Part shown: one piece after another, positions 1-7,001 of the stretch
Numbering within the stretch: position 1 is the stretch's first letter
How the letters are laid out: the number at the start of each line of letters is the position of its first letter
Assembly (NCBI GenBank): GCA_900547615.1
Contig: URHH01000099.1
Location: 1-8,992 of the forward strand
Direction of reading: 5' to 3'
Origin: an uncultured Blautia sp.
Lineage (GTDB): Bacteria; Bacillota; Clostridia; Lachnospirales; Lachnospiraceae
Length of the DNA stretch: 8,992 bases
Made by a program: the position numbers and the translations under genes
The notes under the pieces: model-generated
Told to the model about the DNA's origin: nothing
Seen by the model: only the letters and a program-made list of their open reading frames with translations
The model's database searches: none

Positions 1-1
1 A

Positions 2-778
2 CTGAAAGTAATTCCACAACGGCAGTATTACGGTGATGATACCGTGAACCACGGGACCCGTCTTGATGTTTATCTGGAAGAAGACCACGCCGAATTAGAA
101 CCGGAAGCGCTCTATGATCTGGAAGCGGAAAATGCAAAGAACAAAAATAAACGGCAGAACCTTCCCAAACGGGCACGTTTTTACCGGGCGATTGTGGACG
201 GACACAGCCTTGCGTCCGGTGAAGATTACGGAACACTAAAAGATGTATATATCGTCATTATTCTTCCGTATGACCCTTTTGACCGGGATCGTCTGATTTA
301 TACTATACGGAATATGTGCCAGGAAGATCCTTCCATGCCATATGAAGACGGAGCGAGGACCATATTTCTTTACACAAAAGGAAAAAAAGGGAACATTCCA
401 AAAGAGCTTCAGGAGCTTCTCCATTACATGGAAGATACAAAAGAGAAAAATGCAGTAAATCCATCTCTGCAAAAAATACAAAAGATGGTAGAAAAAGTAA
501 AGGAAGACAAGGGGGTGCTTCTGGAATACATGAAAATCTGGGAACGGGAACAAATGATCCGGGAAGAAGGCGTGGAAGCTGGTAAAGCTGAGCAGGAAAA
601 AGAAACCGAGAAAGAACGCCAGCGGGCAGAAAAAGAGCGCCAGAGAGCCCAAAAAGAACAACAGAGAGCTCAAAAAGAACAACAGAGAGCTCAAAAAGAG
701 CAACAGAGAGCCGAGAAAGCTGAACAAGAAGTGGCTGAACTCAGGAAAAAGCTCGAGGAACTGCAGAAACAAAATTAA
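2..778 (+). CDS. Rpn-like PD-(D/E)XK nuclease/transposase, type 1, 5'-truncated by the window edge
   Basis: The reading frame is open from base 2 (first residues LKVIPQRQYYGDDTV), so the N-terminus lies outside the window; the GTG at 44 is internal, not the start. The visible part has 258 residues. RLDVYLEED followed by YDLEAEN fits the Asp and Glu-x-(Gln/Glu) core of the Rpn / PD-(D/E)XK 'transposase' family, DNA endonucleases linked to recombination. An IVIILPYDPFDRD segment and an RTIFLYTKG segment then follow, typical of the long Firmicutes relatives. The C-terminal third is a charged Glu/Lys/Gln/Arg coiled coil built from 7-residue units (QRAQKEQ and variants), presumably for oligomerisation. 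A hairpin follows the stop and a type-2 Rpn-like gene lies downstream on the same strand. Close relatives occur at 8755-8992 and 6516-6707. The family call is confident; nuclease activity and cellular role are inferred from the family. The ExE in place of the more usual ExQ is worth noting. Confidence 0.8.
   Translation: MKVIPQRQYYGDDTVNHGTRLDVYLEEDHAELEPEALYDLEAENAKNKNKRQNLPKRARFYRAIVDGHSLASGEDYGTLKDVYIVIILPYDPFDRDRLIYTIRNMCQEDPSMPYEDGARTIFLYTKGKKGNIPKELQELLHYMEDTKEKNAVNPSLQKIQKMVEKVKEDKGVLLEYMKIWEREQMIREEGVEAGKAEQEKETEKERQRAEKERQRAQKEQQRAQKEQQRAQKEQQRAEKAEQEVAELRKKLEELQKQN
620..724 (+). repeat. 21-bp in-frame tandem repeat encoding coiled-coil heptads
   Basis: Units begin at 620, 641, 662, 683 and 704. 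The units at 662 and 683 differ by one base and the unit at 641 is nearly the same; the first and last are more diverged. Each unit encodes one heptad (QRAEKER, QRAQKEQ, QRAEKAE), so gain or loss of units keeps the frame. The related copy on the other strand near 8755-8992 has fewer units, which suggests copy-number change by slippage or recombination. Confidence 0.85.
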
Positions 779-782
779 CGCA

Positions 783-814
783 GGAAGAGGGAGCGCATAA
801 AACTCCCTTCTTCC
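783..814 (+). terminator. Hairpin after type-1 Rpn gene
   Basis: GGAAGAGGGAG (783-793) pairs imperfectly with CTCCCTTCTTCC (803-814) around a 9-nt loop, five bases past the stop codon. The following sequence is A-rich and lacks a clear T tract, so it may be a weak terminator or an mRNA 3'-end stabiliser. Its position right after the stop supports a role at the 3' end of the gene. Confidence 0.45.
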
Positions 815-908
815 ATCTAAATAAAAAATATCAAATCTTTCATTCACTGCATTCGCAGTAAAAATCCCATTTATTTTAACAATTTCATAATCAAAGGAGG
901 AAATCTAT

Positions 909-965
909 ATGGATATTCTTTTTCAAAAATGGTACAATATGACCATAGAAACGGAGGCATTATGA
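909..965 (+). CDS. 18-residue leader ORF overlapping the type-2 Rpn start
   Basis: An ATG at 909 sits 8 nt after an excellent AAAGGAGG site (893-900) and opens an 18-codon frame encoding MDILFQKWYNMTIETEAL. Its TGA stop (963-965) overlaps the ATG (962-964) of the Rpn-like gene in an ATGA junction. This is the classic arrangement for translational coupling: the strongest ribosome site in the region serves the leader, while the main gene has only a close-spaced GGAGG at 954-958 inside the leader. I do not recognise the peptide. It could be a genuine leader peptide, or the remnant of a longer original N-terminus after a frameshift. No comparison is available here to decide. Confidence 0.5.
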   Translation: MDILFQKWYNMTIETEAL

Positions 966-1882
966 GTGATACGAATACGATTTTCGATGATGTTTTCCGC
1001 ACCATCGTGCAGAAAATGCCGCAGCTTGTGATTCCTCTGATCAACGAAGTCTTTCAGACTTCTTATCCGGACGATGTGGAAATCATGCAATGGCGCAATG
1101 AGCAGGTAACAAAAGACAAAAAGATCATTACAGATTCCTGCCTGCGTATTGGAAACAAGGTCTATCACATAGAATGTCAGAGTACAGATGACAGTACAAT
1201 GGCAATCCGTATGATCGAATACGATTTCTCCGCTGCATTGAATTTCAAGGAAAAAGACAGGAGAAATTATATCCTTCGCTTTCCACACTCTGCTGTCCTT
1301 CAGTTAAGAGAGAACAGCAATACTCCGGATATTTTGAACGTAAAACTCATTTTTGCTGATGGAGGAACTTACGATTATCAGGTTCCTGTAGTGAAAGTGA
1401 GCGCTTATACTAAAGATAATATTTTTGAGAAAAAATTACTTATGCTTCTTCCCTTCTATGTCATGCGCTATGAAAAGAAGAAAAAGGACTTAGGCGAAAA
1501 TCCAAAAGAACTGGAGGCTCTTCTTGACGACTACCGGGACATTCAGAAACGCTTAGAAGAAGCAACAGAAAAATCTGATTTGTACACAGATTTAATGGAA
1601 CTCATTACAAGAATCGCAGATTATATCTTCCGCGATGAACCAACGGTAAAGAAAGGATTAGGTGATGTTATGGGTGGGCAGATTTTAGAATTGGAAACGG
1701 AAAGACAGAGACGACTTGGAAGAGAAGCCGGGCTCAAAGAAGGCAGAGAGATTAACTGCAGAGAAATCGTACTGAATATGCTTTCTGATGGAGATTTCTC
1801 TTACGAAAAGATTGCAAAACTAGCCGGCATTTCCACAGAAAAGGTAAAGGAAATCGAACAGACGGCGCTTGCAGAAAAGTAA
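962..1882 (+). CDS. Rpn-like PD-(D/E)XK nuclease/transposase, type 2, apparently intact
   Basis: The protein has 306 residues from the ATG at 962. This start gives the family-like beginning MSDTNTIFDDVFRTIVQKMP; the upstream in-frame ATG at 929 lacks a ribosome site and lies inside the leader ORF. D58 (IITDS) and E71-x-Q73 (HIECQS), followed by R83 and Y87, match the Rpn-type PD-(D/E)XK core, which cuts DNA and is associated with recombination-promoting nucleases. Residues 150-250 are helical and charged. The tail at 279-300 (FSYEKIAKLAGISTEKVKEI) looks like a small helix-turn-helix, also present in the fragment at 6751-6984. Translation is probably coupled to the 18-codon leader. I see no convincing promoter directly upstream. 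A decayed copy of its middle and end follows at 1937-2151. The family assignment is firm; the biological role is not known from the sequence. Confidence 0.82.
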   Translation: MSDTNTIFDDVFRTIVQKMPQLVIPLINEVFQTSYPDDVEIMQWRNEQVTKDKKIITDSCLRIGNKVYHIECQSTDDSTMAIRMIEYDFSAALNFKEKDRRNYILRFPHSAVLQLRENSNTPDILNVKLIFADGGTYDYQVPVVKVSAYTKDNIFEKKLLMLLPFYVMRYEKKKKDLGENPKELEALLDDYRDIQKRLEEATEKSDLYTDLMELITRIADYIFRDEPTVKKGLGDVMGGQILELETERQRRLGREAGLKEGREINCREIVLNMLSDGDFSYEKIAKLAGISTEKVKEIEQTALAEK

Positions 1883-1936
1883 TCTTTCAAACTGCACAAA
1901 ACAGCACTGAGGGGAGGCATATAACACCCCCCTTTG

Positions 1937-2151
1937 TTTATTGCTTCTTCTATGTCATTCGCTGCGAAACCAAAAACATGACTCAAGCCAAAACCCTGAG
2001 AAGCCACGAAAAAATCTGATTTGTACACAGATTTAATGAAACTCATTACAAAAATCGCAGATTATATCTTCCGCGATGAACCAAATGTAAAGAAAGGATT
2101 AGGTGATGTAAAGTAAAAGAAATCGAACAGGAAGCGCTTGCAAAAAATTAA
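1937..2151 (+). pseudogene. Decayed partial duplicate of the type-2 Rpn gene
   Basis: Bases 2002-2108 are nearly identical to about 1561-1666 of the upstream intact gene (shared AAATCTGATTTGTACACAG and the IADYIFRDEP-VKKGLGDV coding stretch). Bases 1937-2000 match, with gaps, the segment around 1443-1500 (LLLPFYVMRYE region). After GGTGATGT the copy jumps to the very end of the gene (GAAATCGAACAG...GCGCTTGCA), deleting about 180 bases including most of the helix-turn-helix tail. Stop codons and frameshifts leave no usable frame. It is a relic of a tandem or dispersed Rpn copy; the direct repeat it forms with the intact gene could support further recombination. Confidence 0.8.
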
Positions 2152-2201
2152 CATTACCATACGAGCAATAACATATTCACTTTTCAAGGCGCACCATTAA
2201 C

Positions 2202-2231
2202 AAAAGCCCCCGAATTTCTCCGGGAGCTTTT
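2202..2231. terminator. Bidirectional intrinsic terminator between left Rpn flank and acyltransferase
   Basis: AAAAGCCCCCG (2202-2212) pairs with CGGGAGCTTTT (2221-2231), one C-A mismatch, 8-nt loop. On the + strand it is followed by TATTATTTT, and on the - strand by TTTTG, so it could end transcription from both the Rpn flank and the converging acyltransferase gene. It is 69 bases past the acyltransferase stop. The rest of 2152-2299 shows nothing else that I recognise. Confidence 0.75.
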
Positions 2232-2299
2232 ATTATTTTACAGCGCAAATCCGTATCGTATATGCTCTTTGATAACGCTATCATCACAGCATAAGAATA

Positions 2300-3358
2300 T
2301 TATGCACTCTGTCTTCGCATCTTTTTAAGCAGCCACCTGCTCAGCTTCAAGCTCGGTTTTTCTACAATCACATAACTTAAAAATGCCGCAGCTAAAGTGG
2401 GAACTGCACTGGCAAGAAACGCCGCTGTATAATTTGGCGGAATTTTTCCGGCTATCACAAGCTGCACCGCAAGCTGTTGGAAAAAGAATCCATACAGATA
2501 AATACCGTAGGTGATGTCAAACCTTGTTCCAAACTTATAAAAGCGCGGCTCTTCCACAAATGCCAGAGAAAAGAGGAAATACGGCAATATGGTGTAAAGC
2601 AGGAGATACTGCAGCGGACCATAAGAAAACTGCACAAAAAGAAGCACACACATTCCCACTGTTCCTGCCTGCAGATTCAGATACTTTCTCGTTTCCTCAT
2701 ATGTAAAAAGCATTCCCACAACATAAAAAGTAATCAGATGGTACGCGGCAATTACGTCTGTTCCATATACCACTACCTGAACGCCTGCGCAAAATGCGCG
2801 CAAATACAAATCCACCGCCACAACAATTACCGTAATTACAGACATCGCGCGGAAAGAAGCCTTTTTCCCTGATTTTGCACGAATAAGAGACAACAAAAGC
2901 GGTGTCACAATATAAAGGAAGGCTTCCACAGGCATTGTCCAAAGAGAACCATTGACTGAATTTGCCGCCGGAAGAGTTGTAAACACACCAGGCAAAGAAT
3001 ACGCAGTAAAAAATCGCAGATTCCGAAGATAACTGGTGTAGTCACTTTCAAAATACGCCGTTGTTCCAAGATCGGAAAGAAGCGGCCCTGCTACAAACAC
3101 CATCAGAAGAATCAGTACGGCAAAAGGCGGCCACAGCCTGAAAAAACGACGTACTGCAAAACGAATCGGATGAGGGTCAGAAAGCCAGCTCTTTGTAATA
3201 AGATAACCGCTTATAATAAACAAAGTAGAAACACCTATTTCCTGCAGAGAAAAACTTCCCATAAGAGGAGCTCCTCCTCCCATAAGAATGCCCATATGCC
3301 CTGCAAATACAAAGGCTGCTGCAAGAAAACGGATAATATTAAAATTATTTTTTTTCAT
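2300..3358 (-). CDS. Acyltransferase 3 family integral membrane protein
   Basis: The 352-residue protein begins MKKNNFNIIRFLAAAFVFAGH. It has the signature R-x10-H of acyltransferase-3 enzymes (R10 and H21), the FIISGYLI segment (47-54), the basic RRFFRLWPP stretch (70-78) and NGSLWTMPVE (136-145). About ten hydrophobic membrane helices follow to the end, with a basic cytoplasmic tail (KKMRRQSA). The family transfers acetyl or other acyl groups across the membrane onto envelope sugars, peptidoglycan or exported molecules; the substrate here cannot be deduced. No SGNH extracytoplasmic domain is attached, so it is the simple membrane-only form, and its length is normal. AGGAG lies 12 nt upstream of the ATG, a long spacing. 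It is downstream of and co-oriented with the large surface protein, 125 bases away across a strong hairpin, so independent expression or limited read-through are both possible. Confidence 0.88.
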   Translation of the reverse strand: MKKNNFNIIRFLAAAFVFAGHMGILMGGGAPLMGSFSLQEIGVSTLFIISGYLITKSWLSDPHPIRFAVRRFFRLWPPFAVLILLMVFVAGPLLSDLGTTAYFESDYTSYLRNLRFFTAYSLPGVFTTLPAANSVNGSLWTMPVEAFLYIVTPLLLSLIRAKSGKKASFRAMSVITVIVVAVDLYLRAFCAGVQVVVYGTDVIAAYHLITFYVVGMLFTYEETRKYLNLQAGTVGMCVLLFVQFSYGPLQYLLLYTILPYFLFSLAFVEEPRFYKFGTRFDITYGIYLYGFFFQQLAVQLVIAGKIPPNYTAAFLASAVPTLAAAFLSYVIVEKPSLKLSRWLLKKMRRQSA

Positions 3359-3417
3359 ACTTTACAATCACTCCTCCCTGATACCTATTCACATCACTAC
3401 CCTGCCTTTTAAGAGAA

Positions 3418-3450
3418 AAAGGCTGTCACCGGAAATCCGGCAACAGCCTT
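3418..3450 (-). terminator. Strong intrinsic terminator of the surface-protein gene
   Basis: AAGGCTGT pairs with ACAGCCTT and an inner CCGG pairs with CCGG, separated by a symmetric CA/CA interior loop and closed by AAAT. On the - strand the stem is followed directly by TTTTTC. It lies about 35 bases after the stop of the surface-protein gene and ahead of the acyltransferase gene. Confidence 0.85.
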
Positions 3451-3483
3451 TCGCCTTGATTATGAACAATATTTAATTATTAC

Positions 3484-6123
3484 TTATTTAGTAATAAGCT
3501 GTCCATTAACTACTTTAAATGTTTTACCATCGTATTTGATAGTTCCGTTGTAGCTTGTATCCAGTTTACCATTCTTAACTACGAAGAATGCACCATCGTA
3601 CTGAGCAACACCAGAGTACTGATTCTGAACCTGACCAAGTGCAAGGAAGTACCAGTCTGCTGGATTGTTAATATCCTGCCACAGTCCGTTTACATCATTA
3701 CGAAGACGTCCATCAGTAAAGAGGAATGTTCCGCCGTTGTATGGTACAAGACCAGTAACACCTTCATCAAGTTTACCGTTAGTTACATAGAACCACTCTC
3801 CATCATAAAGAGCAATACCTGTGTAATCTGCACGTACATGACCTTCTACAAAGAAGTACCATACTTTATCTACATCAGAGAACCACAGACCATCAATATC
3901 AGTTGCAAGAACACCTTTTACAACAAGATATTTCTCACCATTGTCTGTAATCATACCTGTGTAATCTTTCTGAAGTTCACCATTTACATAGTAACGATAT
4001 ACACCGTCCTCATCTTTGTGAAGACCATTAAGTACAGCATCCTCTACACGTCCTTCATATGCGCTCATAGAAGAATAATACGGAATCTTAGCAGATGTAA
4101 CTTTTACCTCTTTCCACTTATTATCAGGGTTATTCTCCCATTTATCTTCTGTAGGTACACCAATAACTGCTTCAAGAACAATATAACCGTTCTGTCCTTT
4201 AGAGTCCTCTTTCTGAATCTCAACAACTTTTAAGGATTTTACGCTCTGATCACCTACTGAAACCTTATGATTATTACATTCTTTACAGTTTGTATAGATG
4301 TTTCCAGTAATATTAAATCCAGCTGTCTTACCTACTGTAAATGTCTTTTTTGTATTTTCTGCTGGTACAGAAATTGTCCAATTATCTTTCTCAAGATAGT
4401 GTCCATTTTCATCAACAAGCTTGTCTCCTACAAATTCAAGTGTTGTTGTTGTATCTTTTGCTGTATTTTTATCAGCTACAGCATTTTCATTTGTATGTGC
4501 AAGTCTTGCAGTTTTCTCAGTTGTTTTGCTGAGTTCTTTATCGCAGTATACACAACGTGTAACGAGATCATAGCTTCCACCATGCTCACATGTTGCAACT
4601 ACTTTGTTCTCGATTGCAGGTACACCCTCTTTATGCGGTCCTGGAAGAACAGTTACTTCCTGTGTTTCAGCTACAGTATTTTCTTCACGCATGCAAAGAT
4701 AATTTACTTTAACAACTCCACCTTTTTCACAAACATTTTCTGGAGCTTCTACTTTTACATACTTGCTGTTTCCGATAGCTTCGTAAAGTTTTTTAAAATT
4801 CACATTGCCTTTTTTTACAGCAGCTTCAACTTTCTTCTTAGCTTCAGAATCAATCTGATGAGCACCTTCAGGTTTTAATTCTTTAGTAGCAATTTCATAT
4901 GCATGTCCTGTTAAAGACTGATCTGTCACTTCATCTTTGCCCAACTTATATGATTCGTATTTGCATCCAGTTGCATTACAAAGACTTACCTCTTTGTATT
5001 CGATTGTCTCGTAGCAGGATTTATTTGTAAGTGTATAAGTATCTGTTTTCTTATCATACTTAACTTCTACTTTACTCTTATCTTCATTTGATTTAAATAC
5101 AAATGCTTTGTGTGTATTGTAGTGATGAGCTTTTACAGTAATTTTCTCAGTAGCAACTGCTGGCTTTCCTGCCTTGTAATCTTCAGCGTTACGATAGTAT
5201 TTAACCACAAAAGTTCCTTCTTTTTCACAATCCTTAAGTTCGATTGTTTTACCATCTTTCTGAAGTTTATCTACTGCCGCTACATTTCCATTGATTAATG
5301 TATTAACATTTGTTTTGATATTAACTGTTCCTTTATCCTGCATATCAACATATGCATACTTAAACTCTGTAGCTTTCAGGTCCACCTTTGTTCTAACTTC
5401 ACCACATACTGTACATGTCTGAATAGTGTAGTAATAACCGTCTTTTGTGGTATCGATAAGCACCGGGTTACCATTTTCATCTTTCTTAGTATTCCAGTTT
5501 GTGTTAACCTCATATGTAGTTTCACCAGTAAAGTTATGAGCTACTTTATCAAGTGTCACTGTTTCTTCCGGTCTTGAAGGATCTGTTGTCTGACAATGTT
5601 TACAAACCCAAGTAATTTTTGCTTTACCAGGGGCTGTACATGTCGGCTTTATAGTTACATTCTCTTTTCTTTCATATTCATGATCTGCTAAATCTGTTCC
5701 TTCTTTAACAGTATCAGACCATTCTTTTCCGTTAATTGTAGCTTTCAGAACAACCTGTGTTCCATGTGTACATGTTGCATCAACAGTCTCTTTTTTAACT
5801 GTTTTAGCACCTGTATCGGCCTGTGTCCATTTTTCTGTACGTACTACAACGCCAGTAGCATCTTTCCAATCAAATTCAACACCATAATCTGCATCACTGT
5901 TGTAATAGAATGTAATTGATGTCTCATCAATTGTCTCAGCAGCTTTTCCAACTTCCGGTGTCTCTACAACTGCTTCTGTAGTTGGCTCTGCTACTACTTC
6001 ACTAGATACAACTACATCTTCTCCAGCGCTGAGCTCTTCAGCGTATACTGGAAATGGAACTGCGCTCGCAGCCATCACAGCAGACATTGCTAAGGCTGCG
6101 AGTCTCTTCTTGTTTAATCTCAT
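3484..6123 (-). CDS. Large secreted surface protein with Cys/His-rich repeats and C-terminal aromatic wall-binding-like repeats
   Basis: The chosen ATG (6121-6123) has AAGGAG 8 nt upstream; the in-frame TTG six bases earlier is too close to that site. The 879-residue product starts with a signal peptide (MRLNKKRLAALAMSAVMAAS..., likely cleavage after PVYA at about 28), followed by an acidic Val/Thr/Glu linker to about 66. Residues 110-620 hold degenerate units with a cysteine, a glycine a few residues later, a CxxC pair and a closing Leu-x-x-His type element: C118/H148, C162-C174xxC177/H196, C237xxC240, C382/C387/H407, C465-C477/H497, C512-C524xxC527/H543, C613xxC616. Residues about 699-879 form roughly eight aromatic/Gly/Asn repeats (such as YDGAFFVVKNGKLDTSYNG) like cell-wall-binding-type repeats common in Lachnospiraceae. 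No enzyme domain and no LPXTG sorting signal are visible. Surface attachment, adhesion or metal-binding roles are inference. A strong promoter and phased repeats lie upstream; a strong terminator follows. Confidence 0.85.
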   Translation of the reverse strand: MRLNKKRLAALAMSAVMAASAVPFPVYAEELSAGEDVVVSSEVVAEPTTEAVVETPEVGKAAETIDETSITFYYNSDADYGVEFDWKDATGVVVRTEKWTQADTGAKTVKKETVDATCTHGTQVVLKATINGKEWSDTVKEGTDLADHEYERKENVTIKPTCTAPGKAKITWVCKHCQTTDPSRPEETVTLDKVAHNFTGETTYEVNTNWNTKKDENGNPVLIDTTKDGYYYTIQTCTVCGEVRTKVDLKATEFKYAYVDMQDKGTVNIKTNVNTLINGNVAAVDKLQKDGKTIELKDCEKEGTFVVKYYRNAEDYKAGKPAVATEKITVKAHHYNTHKAFVFKSNEDKSKVEVKYDKKTDTYTLTNKSCYETIEYKEVSLCNATGCKYESYKLGKDEVTDQSLTGHAYEIATKELKPEGAHQIDSEAKKKVEAAVKKGNVNFKKLYEAIGNSKYVKVEAPENVCEKGGVVKVNYLCMREENTVAETQEVTVLPGPHKEGVPAIENKVVATCEHGGSYDLVTRCVYCDKELSKTTEKTARLAHTNENAVADKNTAKDTTTTLEFVGDKLVDENGHYLEKDNWTISVPAENTKKTFTVGKTAGFNITGNIYTNCKECNNHKVSVGDQSVKSLKVVEIQKEDSKGQNGYIVLEAVIGVPTEDKWENNPDNKWKEVKVTSAKIPYYSSMSAYEGRVEDAVLNGLHKDEDGVYRYYVNGELQKDYTGMITDNGEKYLVVKGVLATDIDGLWFSDVDKVWYFFVEGHVRADYTGIALYDGEWFYVTNGKLDEGVTGLVPYNGGTFLFTDGRLRNDVNGLWQDINNPADWYFLALGQVQNQYSGVAQYDGAFFVVKNGKLDTSYNGTIKYDGKTFKVVNGQLITK

Positions 6124-6157
6124 AACCAAGTCTCCTTCTTCTTAAATTTTTTTCTAC

Positions 6158-6185
6158 AGAACAATGTTATTTAGATTTTTGTTCT
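6158..6185 (-). other. Inverted repeat in the surface-protein 5' leader
   Basis: AGAACAA (6158-6164) and TTGTTCT (6179-6185) are perfect 7-bp complements with a 14-nt loop. They lie in the roughly 115-nt untranslated leader, just upstream of the ribosome binding site. It could form a small mRNA hairpin; there is no T tract forming a terminator and no match to a riboswitch that I know. Confidence 0.35.
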
Positions 6186-6244
6186 GCATGGCTGGCCCCT
6201 TATTTCAATGTCTTGACCAACCTCGTTCATCTGTTACAGATTAT

Positions 6245-6273
6245 AGTATAGTTCAATCAGCTTCATTTGTCAA
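6245..6273 (-). promoter_or_regulatory. Sigma-A type promoter of the surface-protein gene
   Basis: On the - strand TTGACA (6273-6268) is followed by exactly 17 bases and TATACT (6250-6245). The predicted start point is near 6238, giving a leader of about 115 nt before the ATG at 6123. This is close to consensus, so the gene is probably well expressed. Confidence 0.75.
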
Positions 6274-6328
6274 TGCTCTCTTAGAATATTTTCTCAAAAA
6301 AACTATGGGATTTTGTGGGAAATTTAAT

Positions 6329-6372
6329 TTTTCCGTCACATTTCCATCACATTTCCTTCGTATTTCCATCAC
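6329..6372 (-). repeat. Four contiguous 11-bp direct repeats upstream of the surface-protein promoter
   Basis: Read on the - strand the units are GTGATGGAAAT (6372-6362), ACGAAGGAAAT (6361-6351), GTGATGGAAAT (6350-6340) and GTGACGGAAAA (6339-6329). Units 1 and 3 are identical. The array ends 55 bases upstream of the -35 box. An 11-bp period places each unit on the same face of the helix, as in known binding sites for OmpR/PhoB-type response regulators. An activator or repressor site is inferred; no regulator gene is in the window. Confidence 0.6.
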
Positions 6373-6386
6373 ACTTTTTTAATTTC

Positions 6387-6431
6387 TTCCATATATAGTA
6401 GCCAGGCTGTAATCATGCACATTATATGGAA
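6387..6431. repeat. Inverted repeat between surface-protein regulatory region and Rpn fragment
   Basis: TTCCATATA (6387-6395) and TATATGGAA (6423-6431) are perfect 9-bp complements with a 27-nt spacer that contains the small palindrome AGCCAGGCT. Its role is unknown. The rest of 6432-6515 shows nothing that I can assign. Confidence 0.3.
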
Positions 6432-6515
6432 AAACCTCCCTGCATTATGGAAAAAATCACTTATCTGGTTTCTTTATTCGTCGTAAATTTGTCTCAAAAT
6501 TATTACAGACGTACA

Positions 6516-6707
6516 TTAAAACAATGGAGTGGTATTTTCTATAACTATATTCGCAAGGACATTCCTCGGGGCAACTGCTTTATTTTTCTCTTCTGTATCT
6601 TCCATATAATAGAGAAGCTCCTGAAGTTCCCTGGGAATATTTTCTTTTGTGTAAAAAAATATAGTTCCTACTCCCTCTTTATCCGGCATGGAAGGGGCTT
6701 CCTTCTG
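6516..6707 (-). pseudogene. Fragment of a type-1 Rpn-like gene (middle part)
   Basis: The translated segment contains EAPSMPDKEGVGTIFFYTK followed by NIPRELQELLYYMEDTEEK. This aligns well with the region of the type-1 Rpn protein at about 330-460 (EDPSMPYEDGARTIFLYTKG, NIPKELQELLHYMEDTKEK). An in-frame TAA just upstream (6708-6710) breaks the reading frame, and homology is lost after NKAV, where an unrelated 18-residue stretch leads to a stop. The nuclease core and the coiled coil are both absent, so it is a non-functional relic. It is on the same strand as, and just downstream of, the type-2 C-terminal fragment. Confidence 0.75.
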
Positions 6708-6724
6708 TTATGAGCGGTTGTTCC

Positions 6725-6748
6725 AAAGAGGGCGGCTTCGCCCTCTTT
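6725..6748 (-). terminator. Perfect GC-rich hairpin after type-2 Rpn fragment
   Basis: AAAGAGGGCG (6725-6734) and CGCCCTCTTT (6739-6748) form a perfect 10-bp stem with a 4-nt loop, two bases past the stop codon of the type-2 Rpn fragment on the - strand. The T run after the stem is only three bases, so termination may be modest; the position argues for a retained terminator of the original gene. Confidence 0.65.
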
Positions 6749-6750
6749 CT

Positions 6751-6984
6751 TTAGTCCCGGACAAGCGCTTCCTTTTCAATTTCTTTTACTTCTTCTGTAG
6801 AAATTCCAGTGAGTTTTGCAATCTCTTCATAGGAAAATTTACTTTGGGCAAGCATATTCCTGACAATTTTCCTGCAATTATTTTTGGCTCCTTCTTCAAG
6901 TCCTTTCCGGTGTCCTTCTTTACGTCCGTCTTCCACAAGCATTTCGCCAAGTCTGGTCATCCTGACCACCTGCCACTCAAAATG
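6751..6984 (-). pseudogene. C-terminal fragment of a type-2 Rpn-like gene
   Basis: The frame ends with RKEGHRKGLEEGAK and then KFSYEEIAKLTGISTEEVKE. It matches the tail of the intact type-2 protein (REAGLKEGREINC... FSYEKIAKLAGISTEKVKEI), including the helix-turn-helix-like end. The nuclease core (Asp, Glu-x-Gln) is missing. Upstream the frame stays open through residues such as HFEWQVVRM to about 6984, where the right end of the IS607-type element begins, so insertion of the element or an associated deletion probably removed the 5' part. A GTG at 6969 could open a 72-residue frame but has no supporting ribosome site. A residual regulatory peptide is possible but unlikely. Confidence 0.7.
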
Positions 6985-7001
6985 TGATAAACATACTCAT
7001 C

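Noticed and set aside
236..847. Long Phe/Leu-rich open frame on the - strand
   Set aside because: It is the antisense shadow of the Glu/Lys-rich Rpn coiled coil; no ribosome site and a composition explained by the opposite strand.
929..961. Upstream ATG at 929 as the start of the type-2 Rpn gene
   Set aside because: It has no ribosome site and lies inside the leader ORF; the ATG at 962 gives the family-like N-terminus.
1896..1934. Terminator after the intact type-2 Rpn gene
   Set aside because: GGGG and CCCC blocks could pair only over four or five bases with a long loop and a poor T tract; too weak to call.
2477..2872. Open frame on the + strand within the acyltransferase gene
   Set aside because: Antisense shadow; the - strand protein has all acyltransferase-3 signatures.
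3838..4878. Cys/Phe/Ile-rich open frames on the + strand within the surface-protein gene
   Set aside because: They are antisense to a well-supported 879-residue gene with a signal peptide, promoter, ribosome site and terminator.
6329..6372. CRISPR-like array
   Set aside because: The units are 11 bp and contiguous with no spacers, unlike CRISPR repeats of over 20 bp with unique spacers.
6426..6713. 95-residue open frame on the + strand
   Set aside because: It is largely the reverse strand of the type-1 Rpn fragment and has no ribosome site.
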